DNA of 33,895 nucleotides from Acidobacteriota bacterium (GTDB taxonomy: Bacteria; Acidobacteriota; Terriglobia; Terriglobales; Acidobacteriaceae): positions 1 through 33,895 of the forward strand of contig JAJZAL010000025.1 in NCBI GenBank assembly GCA_021799405.1. The letters are read 5' to 3'. Position 1 is the stretch's first letter. Every line of letters starts with the position of its first letter. Below are positions 1 to 8,848 of this stretch, in pieces. The position numbers and the translations under genes were made by a program. The notes under the pieces are model-generated. The model was not told where the DNA came from. It worked only from the letters and a program-made list of their open reading frames with translations, and ran no database searches.

Positions 1-325
1 TATGCAGGCTGCGCAGGTCGAAAATGGGGTAGCCGACAAGCTGGCCCGGCCCGTGATAGGTCACGTCGCCGCCGCGGTTGATCTGGTGCAGTATCACACC
101 GCGGCTGGCCAGCAACTCGTTGGAGGCCAGCACATTCGAGCGGTCGGCGTTGCGCCCCAGCGTAAGCACTGGCGGATGCTCCAGCAGCAGCAGTACATTG
201 CCGACACGGCCCTCGTAACGCCACCGGGCAATCTCCGCCTGCAGCCGCAGTGCTTCCTCGTAGCCCACGCGTCCGAGATAGAGGTACTGGATCATCGCCT
301 TATCTAGATTGTAGCGATACGGCAT
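1..325 (-). CDS. lipB: Octanoyltransferase LipB (3' part missing at left edge)
   Basis: LipB moves the octanoyl group from octanoyl-ACP to lipoyl-dependent enzyme subunits, the first step of lipoate synthesis in the cytoplasm. Read on the minus strand, the product starts MPYRYNLDKAMIQYLYLGRV and carries the family's LLLEHPPVLTLGR segment and the signature RGGDVTYHGPGQLVGYP near residues 83-99. Only about 108 residues are inside the window, roughly half of a usual LipB of 210-240 residues; the catalytic Cys/Lys part lies beyond the edge. I chose ATG at 325. An in-frame TTG at 340 with GAGAAG six bases upstream is a plausible alternative. It follows the DoxX-like gene on the same strand with a gap of 12-27 bp, so co-transcription is possible. 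Confidence 0.93.
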   Translation of the reverse strand, partial: MPYRYNLDKAMIQYLYLGRVGYEEALRLQAEIARWRYEGRVGNVLLLLEHPPVLTLGRNADRSNVLASNELLASRGVILHQINRGGDVTYHGPGQLVGYPIFDLRSLH

Positions 326-352
326 CTCGCTGCCCGCCAAGCGCCACTTCTC

Positions 353-733
353 TTAAGCCCGCTGCTTCAACAGCCCGGCAAAGGCGGAGCGGACCGGATG
401 AACTGCCAGGAACCACAGGACCACCACCAAGACCGCCTGCGGCAGGCCGCTCGGCGCCATCGTGATGTGGAAGAGGCAGATATTGACGATGACCGGAGCC
501 AGCAGCGCCAGCGCCAGCGGCACATAGCGGTTCACCAGCAGCAGAATCGCGGGGGCGACCTGAAAGAAAGCCACTCCGTAGGCATAATGCGAAGTCGCCA
601 TCGCCTCGGTAAACTGCCGCATCGGGCCGGGAGGCAACGGCGGCATGGGCAGAAAGTGCAAAAACATGTTCGAGCCGAAGAACAGGAACACGGCTCCCAG
701 CAGGTAGCGGGCGATGGTAGCGGCAATCTTCAT
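353..733 (-). CDS. DoxX-like integral membrane protein
   Basis: A 126-residue, very hydrophobic protein with about four predicted membrane segments (residues ~7-27, ~55-72, ~75-94, ~99-118). The N-terminus, with RYLLGAVFLFFGSNMFLHF, resembles the DoxX/DoxD-like family of small membrane proteins. The family is usually poorly characterised; some members belong to quinone-linked oxidation systems. The start was placed at 733 because AAGGAGA sits six bases before this ATG; an upstream in-frame ATG at 787 has no such site and would add an unlikely polar leader. It lies between the GH13 gene and lipB on the same strand. Function beyond membrane location cannot be assigned from the sequence. Confidence 0.75.
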   Translation of the reverse strand: MKIAATIARYLLGAVFLFFGSNMFLHFLPMPPLPPGPMRQFTEAMATSHYAYGVAFFQVAPAILLLVNRYVPLALALLAPVIVNICLFHITMAPSGLPQAVLVVVLWFLAVHPVRSAFAGLLKQRA

Positions 734-886
734 GCTGATCTCCTTGGGGGATGGGAGATGCGGGGGAGAATCACGCTGCCTGTGCAATCAGGGGCACACA
801 GGCAGATGCTGAAGACACATTCTCTCCCTCGCCAAGGGATGGCCGCCGGGGCGTTGCCGATTCAGAACTTTTCGGTCAGATCAGTT

Positions 887-2695
887 CTATTGCAGTTCTC
901 CGATATAAACCCCGAAGGGCCCAAGCGCGATGCGATCGAGCGAAGTTGCATCGGCGCCGCCGGGAGTTTTCAGTAATGTGGTCAGGCGGGCGGGCTTCAA
1001 ACCCGGGCCGCCAGCCGCCAGGTTCACCGTTTGCGGCTGCGCGGTAAAGTTTACGCTCACCACCACCTGGCGCGCGCCCGGCGCCTGTCGCATCCAGCTC
1101 AGCACTTTGTCGTTTTCCGTGTCGAGCATGATGTTTGAGCCGTGCTCGAAGGCCGGATTGGTCTTCTTGAGACGAATCAGCTCGCGATACCACGTGAGCA
1201 GCGAATCAGGATTGTTCTGCTCGGCGGCCACATTGATCGTCGCGGCGCTCGGCGGCACCGGCAACCACGGCTTGGCGGATGCGGTGGTAAAGCCCGCATC
1301 TGCGCTCGCGTTCCACTGCATCGGCGTGCGCTCGCCGTCGCGGCCCTTTTCCTTGGGCCAGCCGGTAATGCCGATGGGATCCTTCACGTCCTGCTTGCGC
1401 TTAGGCGGTGTGGTCACCATGCCAATTTCGTCGCCGTAGTAAAACATCGCCGTGCCGCGGCTGGCAAAGAGAACAGTGGCAAGCGCGCGCTGGATGTCGA
1501 GGTCGTGCACGCCGTCGCCATAGCGCGTCACCATGCGCGGATTATCGTGGTTGTCAAAGAGCAGCAGCGGCACATGATCGCCGATGCGCGTCTCCACGTC
1601 GGTGAGCCTGGCTCGGAATGCGGCCACGTCGAGCTTGTTGATGAAGGCCACCTGCGTATCCATCGGCAGCTCAAACTCCGGCGCCGCGGGCGTTCCGTAC
1701 ATTTTCGCCAACTGGGCAATATTCGGCAGGTAGGTTTCACCGATCATCACGCGCGTGCCCGGAAATGCGCTGGTGTTGAACTTGTCGATGGTCTCGCGCA
1801 TCTCGTGGATGACATCGTGAACGCCGGGCAGGTTGTCCGTCTTGGAGTTGTCGAGTTCGGGATCGCCGTAAGCATTGCGCAGTGGCTTGCCGTCTTTGCC
1901 GAGGATCACGCGCTCATCGGTGAACGTGGGATCTTCATACAGCGTGGTGATAGCGTCGAAGCGGAAGCCGGCCACGCCACGCTCCAGCCAGAAGCTGATG
2001 ATGTCCTTGAAGGCCTGGTGCACTTTAGGGTTATTCCAGTTCAGGTCAGGCTGCTGGATATAAAACTTGTGGTAGTAATACTGACGGGTTTTGGGGTCCC
2101 ACTGCCAGGCCGAGTGGCCAAACAGCGATTCCCAGTTGTTGGGCGGCTGGCCCTTGGATGTGGCTGTCTCGCCTTTGCCGTCGCGCCACACATACCAGTC
2201 GCGGTAAGGATTGGTGCGCGAAGAGCGCGATTCAAGGAACCACTGGTGCTGATCGGATGTGTGGTTCATCACCATGTCCATGATCACGCGGATGTGGCGC
2301 TTGCCGGCCTCGGCCACCAGACGGTTGAAGTCCTGGAGCGTGCCGTACCGGGGATCGATGTTTCGGTAGTCGGAGATGTCGTAACCAAAGTCCACCTGTG
2401 GCGACGGGTAGATAGGCGTGAGCCAGATGGCGTCCACGCCCAGCGCTTTCAGGTAATCCAGCCGTTTGGTAATACCGTTGAGGTCGCCGATGCCATCGCC
2501 GTTCGAGTCCTGAAAGCTGCGCGGGTAAATTTCATAGATCACGGCATTCTTCCACCAATTGCGCTCATTGGCTCCGGCAGTTTGACTCATCTGCTCCGCT
2601 GGTTTCATGGCCGTGGCTTGTCCTCCGGCAGTTGGCGTCATCATCGCGAGCGCCGTGGCAATCACTACGGCAGCGGCGCAGTTGGTCCAGTGCAT
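887..2695 (-). CDS. Secreted GH13 alpha-glucosidase / oligo-1,6-glucosidase-like enzyme
   Basis: A 602-residue retaining glycoside hydrolase that should hydrolyse alpha-glucosidic bonds of malto- or isomalto-oligosaccharides. Residues 1-25 form a signal peptide, so it acts in the periplasm or outside. The (beta/alpha)8 GH13 signatures are all present: region I DMVMNH at 140-145, region II GFRFDA with nucleophile D247, region III IGE with acid/base E320, and region IV DNHD with D384. The entry segment NAVIYEIYPRSFQDSNGDG (50-68), including a Ca-site-like DSNGDGIGD loop, is typical of the oligo-1,6-glucosidase / alpha-glucosidase branch. AGGAGG five bases before the ATG supports the start. The length fits the family. 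Exact linkage preference cannot be decided from sequence. Confidence 0.93.
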   Translation of the reverse strand: MHWTNCAAAVVIATALAMMTPTAGGQATAMKPAEQMSQTAGANERNWWKNAVIYEIYPRSFQDSNGDGIGDLNGITKRLDYLKALGVDAIWLTPIYPSPQVDFGYDISDYRNIDPRYGTLQDFNRLVAEAGKRHIRVIMDMVMNHTSDQHQWFLESRSSRTNPYRDWYVWRDGKGETATSKGQPPNNWESLFGHSAWQWDPKTRQYYYHKFYIQQPDLNWNNPKVHQAFKDIISFWLERGVAGFRFDAITTLYEDPTFTDERVILGKDGKPLRNAYGDPELDNSKTDNLPGVHDVIHEMRETIDKFNTSAFPGTRVMIGETYLPNIAQLAKMYGTPAAPEFELPMDTQVAFINKLDVAAFRARLTDVETRIGDHVPLLLFDNHDNPRMVTRYGDGVHDLDIQRALATVLFASRGTAMFYYGDEIGMVTTPPKRKQDVKDPIGITGWPKEKGRDGERTPMQWNASADAGFTTASAKPWLPVPPSAATINVAAEQNNPDSLLTWYRELIRLKKTNPAFEHGSNIMLDTENDKVLSWMRQAPGARQVVVSVNFTAQPQTVNLAAGGPGLKPARLTTLLKTPGGADATSLDRIALGPFGVYIGELQ

Positions 2696-2817
2696 TGCAG
2701 CCTCCTAATCCGTTCTCCGCCGCTCGGCCTATGGGCGGCGGTGTAATCGTAGCAAAGCTACCACAACTGTGACTCGATTGCGCGTCCGCACGCTGCTGTC
2801 TGCCAGGACATTCTCTC

Positions 2818-4482
2818 CTACGGTCCTCCGGGCCTCTGCGCGGACGTCGTCTTCATGCGGTCGAAATCGATCCCGAAGTCGGGATTCTCTCGCGTGCCTT
2901 CGATGTGAATGGGGACTTCAGTTCCTGCGCCGTTCTTTTGGAAGTATCGGTCGACCGGCTTGAGCAGCAATCCCTTCCATCCGCCCACCATCTGCGAGAC
3001 CTTCGCCTGCATGCGCGCATGGCCAAGGAAGTACATGGCTCCGCCTTCCAGGTGGTAGGTTCCCTTCAGGTTGATCTGCGCGCCGGGCACCGTGTATTGG
3101 AGCGCCGGCAGGGTCACGACGCCGTTGGCAATTTGAAAGTCGCCCTGCATGGTCGAGGTGGTTTGCTCCGCATCCGCTGTCTTCACATCACCGGGCCGTC
3201 CCTGGGCGCGCAGGCTCAGTTCCTGGATGCGGTCCTGAATCTTCGCGCTGGTAAACTGTGCCTCGTCCAGAAGAAAGTCGCCGTTCATCTTCAACCGCTC
3301 GCGCAGCGAGGCCGAGCCGGGCGGAATCTGGAGAGATGTCTTCATGGTGACGGGCCCGGTGAGCAGCGGCGTGGTTGAGCGGCTGGCCAGCAGCAGAAAA
3401 TCCTCGATGTGCCCGCGATCGACGTTCACCGTGAGATCGATGTCGTGCCCTCCGGTCCGGATGATCACGGAGCCATTGCGCGCAGGCGCCACACGCACAA
3501 TCTCACCGCGCGCAATAAAGTGCGAGTGCCCCAGCGTAGCTTCCACGGGATCGAGCCACGTGTTGCCGTTGGTGGCGTCTACCCGGGCGTGAAAACGCGT
3601 GCGCAGCGGCAGCGGGTTGCCGAAGTGGCTAAGCTGGAAGTTGGGCGTGCGGGTCTCGCCGTCCACCGTCAGGTTACGCAACACACCCTGGAAGTGGCCG
3701 GCGGAGTCGAGCGTACCGGCGATACTCCTGAAGGTGGCCAGATCAGCGTGCTCAAAATTGTAGTCGCCGCTGATCGGCGTTGCGCCCGGATCATCCACCA
3801 CCCACGGCCCAAAGCTTCCCCTGGTGAGGATGGTCCCTTTCGGCCGCGGATTGGTCAGCTCGGCCTTGAAGCCCATGGTCCCGCCGGAACTTACGTCGGT
3901 GAGCGTCAGGCGCGCAATAGCGAAGACCAGAGGCTGCTTGCCCGGCTTGTCCGTCTCAAGCATGAGCCGCGCTCCCGTGCATGCAATGCTGCCAATCTTG
4001 AATTGCAGCAAGCCAGTGCCGCTGGATTGACTCTCCTTTGCGTTCGCCGTGTCATGGGAGACAAGTGCGAAGCGCGACCTGGGGGGCAAATCTACTTCGA
4101 GGCCCTTCAATTGCACAACCGAGATGCGGATCGGTCCGCCTTGCATGTAGTGGAGCGGAGCATGAAAGCGAAACTCTGCCAGATGGATCAGAGGCTGGCT
4201 TCCCGGAGTAGGTTGCGCGGCACTGTCCGGAGGCCAGATGCGCAGGCCTTTGCCCTCAGCCCAAAGTCCGTTTGTGAGCGACATGTGAAAGCTGTCGAGC
4301 TCAACGCGCGCATGGAAGTGCTGCTCTAAAGCCGCCACGATGCGGACGCGCACATACGGCTCGGCGTGGTGGAGCACCACAGACACCACTCCCGCCGCCA
4401 CCGCCAGCAAGAACAGCACACTGCCAGCCAGCCACGCCAGCCACCGGTTTCTGCGCCAGAACGATACTTGCTCTTCGGTCAA
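2818..4482 (-). CDS. AsmA-like inner-membrane-anchored envelope protein
   Basis: A 554-residue protein with a short cytoplasmic N-terminus, one membrane anchor (residues ~15-37, LAWLAGSVLFLLAVAAG) and a long periplasmic part rich in amphipathic beta strands. The region after the anchor (ALEQHFHARVELDSF, then repeated strand-turn segments and a C-terminal stretch with LKGTYHLEGG) resembles AsmA/TamB-type proteins, which are proposed to bridge the envelope and carry lipids. It is unlikely to be an enzyme; no catalytic motif is visible. The start is a TTG at 4482, chosen because GGAGG lies about eight bases upstream. It is divergent from the zinc-ribbon gene. The family call rests on architecture and weak motif resemblance. 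Confidence 0.7.
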   Translation of the reverse strand: MTEEQVSFWRRNRWLAWLAGSVLFLLAVAAGVVSVVLHHAEPYVRVRIVAALEQHFHARVELDSFHMSLTNGLWAEGKGLRIWPPDSAAQPTPGSQPLIHLAEFRFHAPLHYMQGGPIRISVVQLKGLEVDLPPRSRFALVSHDTANAKESQSSGTGLLQFKIGSIACTGARLMLETDKPGKQPLVFAIARLTLTDVSSGGTMGFKAELTNPRPKGTILTRGSFGPWVVDDPGATPISGDYNFEHADLATFRSIAGTLDSAGHFQGVLRNLTVDGETRTPNFQLSHFGNPLPLRTRFHARVDATNGNTWLDPVEATLGHSHFIARGEIVRVAPARNGSVIIRTGGHDIDLTVNVDRGHIEDFLLLASRSTTPLLTGPVTMKTSLQIPPGSASLRERLKMNGDFLLDEAQFTSAKIQDRIQELSLRAQGRPGDVKTADAEQTTSTMQGDFQIANGVVTLPALQYTVPGAQINLKGTYHLEGGAMYFLGHARMQAKVSQMVGGWKGLLLKPVDRYFQKNGAGTEVPIHIEGTRENPDFGIDFDRMKTTSAQRPGGP

Positions 4483-4572
4483 AGCGCGTCCTCCGCCTGC
4501 CTTTTATTTTCGCAGGGTTTACCGGCCCGATTTTCGTAAGATAAGGGCGATGGCGTAGACTTCTTGGCACGG

Positions 4573-5358
4573 ATGGAAACGCACATCGACAACCTGGTGA
4601 AGCTGCAAGCAGTGGAATTGGAGCGCGCCGGTCTGAACCAGGCGTTGCGTGCCCTGCCGGGCGAAGTTGCACTTGCGGAGTCCGCACTCGCCGCGGCGCA
4701 GGGCAAGTCTGCCGATATCTCTTCCGCGCTCAGCCGCGAAGACTCACTGCGCACCCGGCTCGAACGCGAGATCGCAGGCCATCGTCAGAAGGCCGCGCGC
4801 TTCCGCACCCAGCTCGACACTGTGAAGACTCCGGAGCAGGCCGAGGCCATCGAGCACGAGATCCGCTTTGAAACCGCCGAGGCGGATCGGCTGGAGGAAG
4901 AAGAATACGCCAGCCTGGAACGCTCCGAGGCACAGGAGCCGATGCTGGCGGCCGCGCGCGAGCAGGTGGAATCACTGGCCGAGGCGCTCGAAAAGACGCA
5001 GGCGCGCATCGAACTACGCCGTCGGGAGTTCGCCGCGCAGCTTGCGTCTTTGGACGTGGAACGCGAGTCGCTGCGCAAGCTGATTGCGCCGGAGTGGTTG
5101 TCGCGCTTCGATCGCCTCTGCGCTTCGCGCGGCACCGGTATTGTGCCTGCGGAAAACCAGCAATGCACCGGCTGCCGCATGGGACTGCGGCCGCAGGCCT
5201 GGAATGAGCTGCGTGAGGGCCAGCTGATCGCATGCGACAGTTGCCAGCGCCTGCTCTATTGGGATCCGGCCATGGCTCCCGCTCCCAAGGCTCCGCAGCC
5301 TGAGGCAATCCCCGGCGCGGGCCGCGCCGTTCGCAGGCCGCGCTCTGCCGGCGCCTAG
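4573..5358 (+). CDS. Coiled-coil C4 zinc-ribbon protein
   Basis: A 261-residue soluble protein. Residues ~5-170 are an almost continuous coiled coil rich in Glu, Arg, Ala and Leu, with the family's PEQAEAIEHEI turn near 88-98. Residues 198-224 form a C4 zinc ribbon: C198-x2-C201 and C221-x2-C224 (QCTGCRMG and ACDSCQRLLYW). This matches the widespread family of coiled-coil zinc-ribbon proteins thought to bind nucleic acid or act as adaptors; a precise role is not established. I place the start at ATG 4573; the TTG at 4564 is in frame, and neither has a clear Shine-Dalgarno. It is divergent from the AsmA-like gene and convergent with the PfkB kinase. Confidence 0.8.
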   Translation: METHIDNLVKLQAVELERAGLNQALRALPGEVALAESALAAAQGKSADISSALSREDSLRTRLEREIAGHRQKAARFRTQLDTVKTPEQAEAIEHEIRFETAEADRLEEEEYASLERSEAQEPMLAAAREQVESLAEALEKTQARIELRRREFAAQLASLDVERESLRKLIAPEWLSRFDRLCASRGTGIVPAENQQCTGCRMGLRPQAWNELREGQLIACDSCQRLLYWDPAMAPAPKAPQPEAIPGAGRAVRRPRSAGA

Positions 5359-5406
5359 CGGAAGTCGCGATGTAATGTTCTGAACAAGAGGCTCTGCGGA
5401 GCTCTC

Positions 5407-6273
5407 TCAGCGCGCTTTCCGCATCCACTGCCGTGGGCCGCGCCACCGGCAGGACTCGGCCGCTAGTCGCGCGGCCTCACTCAGCGCCTCAACAAAACTG
5501 CGGCCCTGCGCGGCAAACCAGCAGTAGGCGCCGTGAAAGATGTCGCCGGCTCCCATCGTGTCTATAACCACTACGTGCGGAACCGGCACTGTGCCTGCTT
5601 CCTCTTCTGTCGCATAGCGCACCGGCTCCGGTCCGCGGGTGATGGCGATCTGGCGCACTCCGCGGGCGCGCAGCCAGGCAATCACATCGTCTTCAGTTGC
5701 GCAGCCGGGCGGGAGAAAATCCGCTGAGCAGATGGCCGTGTGCACGTAACGCAGCAAAGCATCAGTGCCGTCCTTCCAGCTTCCACCATCAAGCACTACC
5801 GGCTTGCCCAGCTCGTGCGCGGCGCTTGCCCACGCCTGACAGACCTGCATGTGGTGGCCGTCAACCAGAACGATCTCCGCCTGCGCAATCCGCGCCGCTT
5901 CGGGCTCAAACTGCGGAGCGGGCAGCCGCACCGCATTGGCTGAAACCACATTGCGCCGACCCTTCCGGTCAACTGTTACCGACGATAACGCCGGAGCCGC
6001 GGCAAACTGCGGGTTCAGGTCGAGCACTTCAATTGCGTACTGGCGCAACTCGTCGTGCGCCGCCTCGGCCAGCACGTGGCGGCCCAGCACCGTGACCAGC
6101 GTGGCCGCGCCGCCCAGGTGCGCAAAGGTGACGCAGGCATTGGTGGCGGGGCCACCGGCAAAGAGCTGCTGCGAGTGTGCAGCCACCTTGGTATTCGGCG
6201 CTGGAAATTCGTCCACTTCATACACCAGGTCTACCGTCGCCAACCCTACAAAGAGTCCGCGCACCATTCGCAC
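5407..6273 (-). CDS. PfkB-family carbohydrate kinase
   Basis: A 288-residue ribokinase-like kinase that phosphorylates a sugar or nucleoside with ATP in the cytoplasm. The first PfkB signature is visible as FAGGPATNACVTFAHLGG (residues ~38-55). The second, DTMGAGDIFHGAY (238-250), gives the anion-hole GAG and the catalytic base D244. Length is at the short end of the family (about 300). The ATG at 6273 has AGGA nine bases upstream; a second ATG two codons on is possible. It shares a 65-bp divergent region with the amidohydrolase gene. Substrate is not readable; ribokinase, fructokinase and KDG-kinase-like activities are all possible. Confidence 0.9.
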   Translation of the reverse strand: MRMVRGLFVGLATVDLVYEVDEFPAPNTKVAAHSQQLFAGGPATNACVTFAHLGGAATLVTVLGRHVLAEAAHDELRQYAIEVLDLNPQFAAAPALSSVTVDRKGRRNVVSANAVRLPAPQFEPEAARIAQAEIVLVDGHHMQVCQAWASAAHELGKPVVLDGGSWKDGTDALLRYVHTAICSADFLPPGCATEDDVIAWLRARGVRQIAITRGPEPVRYATEEEAGTVPVPHVVVIDTMGAGDIFHGAYCWFAAQGRSFVEALSEAARLAAESCRWRGPRQWMRKAR

Positions 6274-6338
6274 CGGTCCTTTCGCAGCCGAACTGCTCCT
6301 CTTCCGCGATGGTAAACTTCCTGCGTCGCCGTTGCCTC

Positions 6339-7244
6339 ATGCCCAGCCGCCGCCAATTTCTCGCTCAGTCCGCTGCCGGCCTGGCCGCATTGCCTCGTTT
6401 CTCCTCCAAAACGCAAGATCGCGGAGCACCGTTGATGATCGATTCGCATGTGCACGTCTTCGAGCACAATCCACAGTTTCGCTTTGCGCCGGGAGCGCAG
6501 CCGCCCGCGGAGGATGCTTCGCCGGAGATGCTCCTGGAGCTGATGCGGGCCAACGGCGTCGCCCGCACGGTGATTATTCAGGTGATCCACTACCGCTGGG
6601 ACAACAGCTACTTGCTCAGCGTACTGCGCCGCTATCCCGGGATCTTTCAGGGGGTTTGCCGCGTCAATCCCCAGGACCCGGCCGCGCCGGATGAGTTGAG
6701 CCGTCTTACCGCCGAGGGATTCCGCGGCGTAAGGCTTAGCCCGGCGGGTACCGCGGAGGGCGACTGGATTCGCGGCCGGCTGATGCCGCCGCTGTGGCGC
6801 AGGTGCAACGAACTTAAAGTGCCGATGACCGTCCTGGCGCCGGTGACGCGGATGCCCGACCTTGTGCCGCTCATCGAGGCCAACCCCGAGTTGACGGTGG
6901 TGATCGACCACATGGCCGACTGCCCGCTCGACCGGCCGGACCTGCTGCGCTTGCTGCTCGACCTGGCCCGCTATCCGAAGGTGTTTGTGAAGATCTCCGA
7001 TATGTGGGTGCTCTCAAAGCAGCCTTATCCTTATCCCGATGCGCAGGATCAGGTGAAGCGTCTGCTGGCGAGCTTCGGCGCGCAGCGGCTGATGTGGGAT
7101 ACCAACTGGCCCGTCTCGCTTAAGCAGCTTCCTTACGCGAAGATCGTGGAACTGTATCGCGATCACTTCAATTTCGTCACGCCAGAGGAGCGCCGGGAGA
7201 TTCTGAGCGGAACCGTACAGCGGGTTTGGCCGTTCGGACTGTAG
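6339..7244 (+). CDS. Amidohydrolase-2-type metal-dependent hydrolase, exported
   Basis: A 301-residue TIM-barrel hydrolase of the amidohydrolase-2 / ACMSD-like group. Metal and active-site residues are visible: HxH in IDSHVHV (H37, H39), H191 in VVIDHMAD, and D254 in LMWDTNWP. Relatives include lactonases of sugar acids (fuconolactonase-like) and decarboxylases, so a lactone or carboxylate substrate is plausible. The N-terminus MPSRRQFLAQSAAGLAALP is a Tat-like signal (SRRQFL), which decides the start at 6339: longer in-frame starts would run into the divergent kinase promoter and bury the signal. No strong Shine-Dalgarno is visible at any candidate start. The neighbour kinase could act on a related sugar, but no operon exists since they diverge. 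Confidence 0.85.
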   Translation: MPSRRQFLAQSAAGLAALPRFSSKTQDRGAPLMIDSHVHVFEHNPQFRFAPGAQPPAEDASPEMLLELMRANGVARTVIIQVIHYRWDNSYLLSVLRRYPGIFQGVCRVNPQDPAAPDELSRLTAEGFRGVRLSPAGTAEGDWIRGRLMPPLWRRCNELKVPMTVLAPVTRMPDLVPLIEANPELTVVIDHMADCPLDRPDLLRLLLDLARYPKVFVKISDMWVLSKQPYPYPDAQDQVKRLLASFGAQRLMWDTNWPVSLKQLPYAKIVELYRDHFNFVTPEERREILSGTVQRVWPFGL

Positions 7245-7340
7245 TCTTCGCCGGAAGAAGAAATTGCGGATTCGAACGCAGGCGTTCTTTCTGCCGACGG
7301 CGCGCTGCTACCATTTTTGTAGAATTCCGGCGAAGGCTAC
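7241..7340. repeat. Long imperfect inverted repeat enclosing a small hairpin
   Basis: A 16-base arm at 7241-7256 (GTAGTCTTCGCCGGAA) pairs with 7325-7340 (TTCCGGCGAAGGCTAC), with one G-U-tolerated mismatch. The arms enclose 68 bases that hold a second hairpin at 7274-7287. The left arm contains the amidohydrolase stop codon. The right arm ends 27 bases before the nucleotidase start. It could be a nested transcription terminator or a small inverted-repeat element. No copy was noticed elsewhere in the window. Confidence 0.6.
7274..7292 (+). terminator. Candidate terminator after the amidohydrolase gene
   Basis: GAACG-CAGG-CGTTC forms a compact stem-loop directly followed by TTTCT, about 30 bases after the amidohydrolase stop. 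The stem is short, so it is a weak intrinsic terminator at best. It sits inside the larger inverted repeat at 7241-7340, which may strengthen it. Confidence 0.4.
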
Positions 7341-7367
7341 GTTGCTTCGTCCGCAGGAGAAGACCCC

Positions 7368-7904
7368 GTGCAGCGCATCTGTGTCGATATGGATGAGGTC
7401 ATGGCGGATACCCTTGCCGAGCATCTCCGCCGCTACAACCAGACCTTCGACGAAGACATGACGCCTGATGACCTGGCCGGCAAGGGGATATGGCAGGCGA
7501 CGCCGCCTGACCGCCAGGAGCAGGTCCGCGCCTTTCTGGACGCGGAAGATTTTTTCGAAGACCTGCCTCTGATGACCGGCGCGCAGGAAGTCCTCAAGAA
7601 CCTGTCCACGCGCTTTGAGATCTTCATCGCCAGCCAGGCCATGGCAGTGCCCAACTCGCTGGGCCCCAAGTACCGCTGGCTGCAGCGCCACTTCTCCTTT
7701 ATTTCGCCATCTCACTATGTCTTCTGTGGCAACAAGTCCATCCTGCGTGCCAACTACCTGATCGACGACCAGCCCAAAAACCTGCTGCATTTCGAGGGCC
7801 GGGGGCTGCTCTACACCGCTCCACATAACCTTGAGGCGATTGGCTTTACCCGTGTGAACAACTGGCAGGAGGTCGCGGACTACTTCGCCCAAGTCCCAGA
7901 TTGA
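7368..7904 (+). CDS. 5'(3')-deoxyribonucleotidase, HAD superfamily (NT5C type)
   Basis: A 178-residue cytosolic phosphatase that removes the phosphate from deoxyribonucleoside monophosphates. HAD motif I is CVDMDEVMAD with nucleophile D7 and acid/base D9. Motif II is IASQ with S89. Motif III/IV are NKSILRANYLIDDQPKN with K123 and D133/D134. The length (about 180) and the DMDEV and DDQP pattern match the NT5C group rather than larger HAD enzymes. The start is GTG at 7368, favoured by AGGAGAA eight bases upstream and because motif I begins only seven residues later. It is followed 56 bp on by the metallophosphoesterase on the same strand, so they may be co-transcribed. Confidence 0.88.
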   Translation: MQRICVDMDEVMADTLAEHLRRYNQTFDEDMTPDDLAGKGIWQATPPDRQEQVRAFLDAEDFFEDLPLMTGAQEVLKNLSTRFEIFIASQAMAVPNSLGPKYRWLQRHFSFISPSHYVFCGNKSILRANYLIDDQPKNLLHFEGRGLLYTAPHNLEAIGFTRVNNWQEVADYFAQVPD

Positions 7905-7960
7905 GAGGCGTCTGGCCGCCCCGCCGCCCCGCTTGCGCGGAAAGTGGGTAGGATAGGAAC

Positions 7961-8848
7961 ATGGCTGTTGTCGTCTCTCCGGCCAATCCGCCCGTCACCC
8001 GGCGCTCCTTTCTGAAGACGGGCGTCTTTGGCGTGGCCGGGCTGGCGCTTTATTCGGGCGAGGTAGAACGTCATTGGCTCGACGTCACCCGGCACCAGGT
8101 CCACCTGCGTGGATTGCCCGCCAGCTTCGACGGCATGACGATCGCGCAGCTCAGCGATATCCACCTGGACGAGTTCACTGAGCCGTTCTTCCTCCGCGAG
8201 GCGGTCAGCAGGATCAACCATCTGAACCCCAACGTGGTCTGCATCACTGGCGACTTTGTCACGCACGAGATCGGGACCAAACGGTTCGCGATCGATTCCG
8301 CTTGGCGGTGCGCCAACATCCTGACCGGGCTCAAATGCAGGCAGGTCTATGCCGTGCTGGGCAACCATGACGTCATGATCGGGGAGAAGAATGTTACAGA
8401 GGCGCTTACGGCCAACGGAATCCCTGTCCTGCACAACCAAAGTCTGCCCATAGAGCGCGGCGCGGACCGAATCTGGCTGGCGGGAGTGGACGATCCCGTC
8501 TGCGGAGGACCGGATCCCGACCGAGCCATCCCCGCTTCGATTCGCAATCTCCCGCACGAACCGATTGTGCTTCTCTGCCATGCTCCGGATTATGCCGACA
8601 CGTTGCTTAAGTTACCCTCAGGACAAGCTGTGAGCCTGATGTTGAGCGGCCATACGCACGGTGGCCAAGTCCGCCTGCCCTTCGTGAGGCCCATGTTTCT
8701 CCCCGGTCTGGGAAGGAAATACGTGGAGGGATCGTTCCGGTTGGGAGGTTTGCAGCTTTATGTGAACCGCGGCCTGGGCACAGTGGGCGTGCCGTTCCGC
8801 TTCGATTGTCCGCCTGAGATTACCCTGCACACGCTACGCACGGCATGA
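7961..8848 (+). CDS. Tat-exported metallophosphoesterase (YkuE/YaeI type)
   Basis: A 295-residue calcineurin-like phosphoesterase. The dinuclear metal site is complete: D66 and H68 (LSDIHLD), D98 (GDF), N135-H136 (GNHD), H207, then H231 and H233 (SGHTHGGQ). The N-terminus contains TRRSFLKTGVFGVAGLAL (residues 13-30), a clear twin-arginine signal, so it should be folded with metal in the cytoplasm and act outside the inner membrane. Close families hydrolyse phosphodiester or pyrophosphate bonds, including UDP-diacylglucosamine-like substrates. That substrate is a family association and is not shown here. Its length fits the family. It is the last gene before the recombinase scar. Confidence 0.9.
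   Translation: MAVVVSPANPPVTRRSFLKTGVFGVAGLALYSGEVERHWLDVTRHQVHLRGLPASFDGMTIAQLSDIHLDEFTEPFFLREAVSRINHLNPNVVCITGDFVTHEIGTKRFAIDSAWRCANILTGLKCRQVYAVLGNHDVMIGEKNVTEALTANGIPVLHNQSLPIERGADRIWLAGVDDPVCGGPDPDRAIPASIRNLPHEPIVLLCHAPDYADTLLKLPSGQAVSLMLSGHTHGGQVRLPFVRPMFLPGLGRKYVEGSFRLGGLQLYVNRGLGTVGVPFRFDCPPEITLHTLRTA

Noticed and set aside
2..307. 101-codon plus-strand ORF at the left edge
   Set aside because: Opposite strand reads as LipB with its signature, so this frame is a shadow.
1142..2746. 534-codon plus-strand ORF
   Set aside because: It is the antisense shadow of the GH13 gene, which has all catalytic motifs and a good ribosome-binding site.
3409..4329. 306-codon plus-strand ORF
   Set aside because: Antisense to the AsmA-like gene in GC-rich DNA; no motif or ribosome-binding site.
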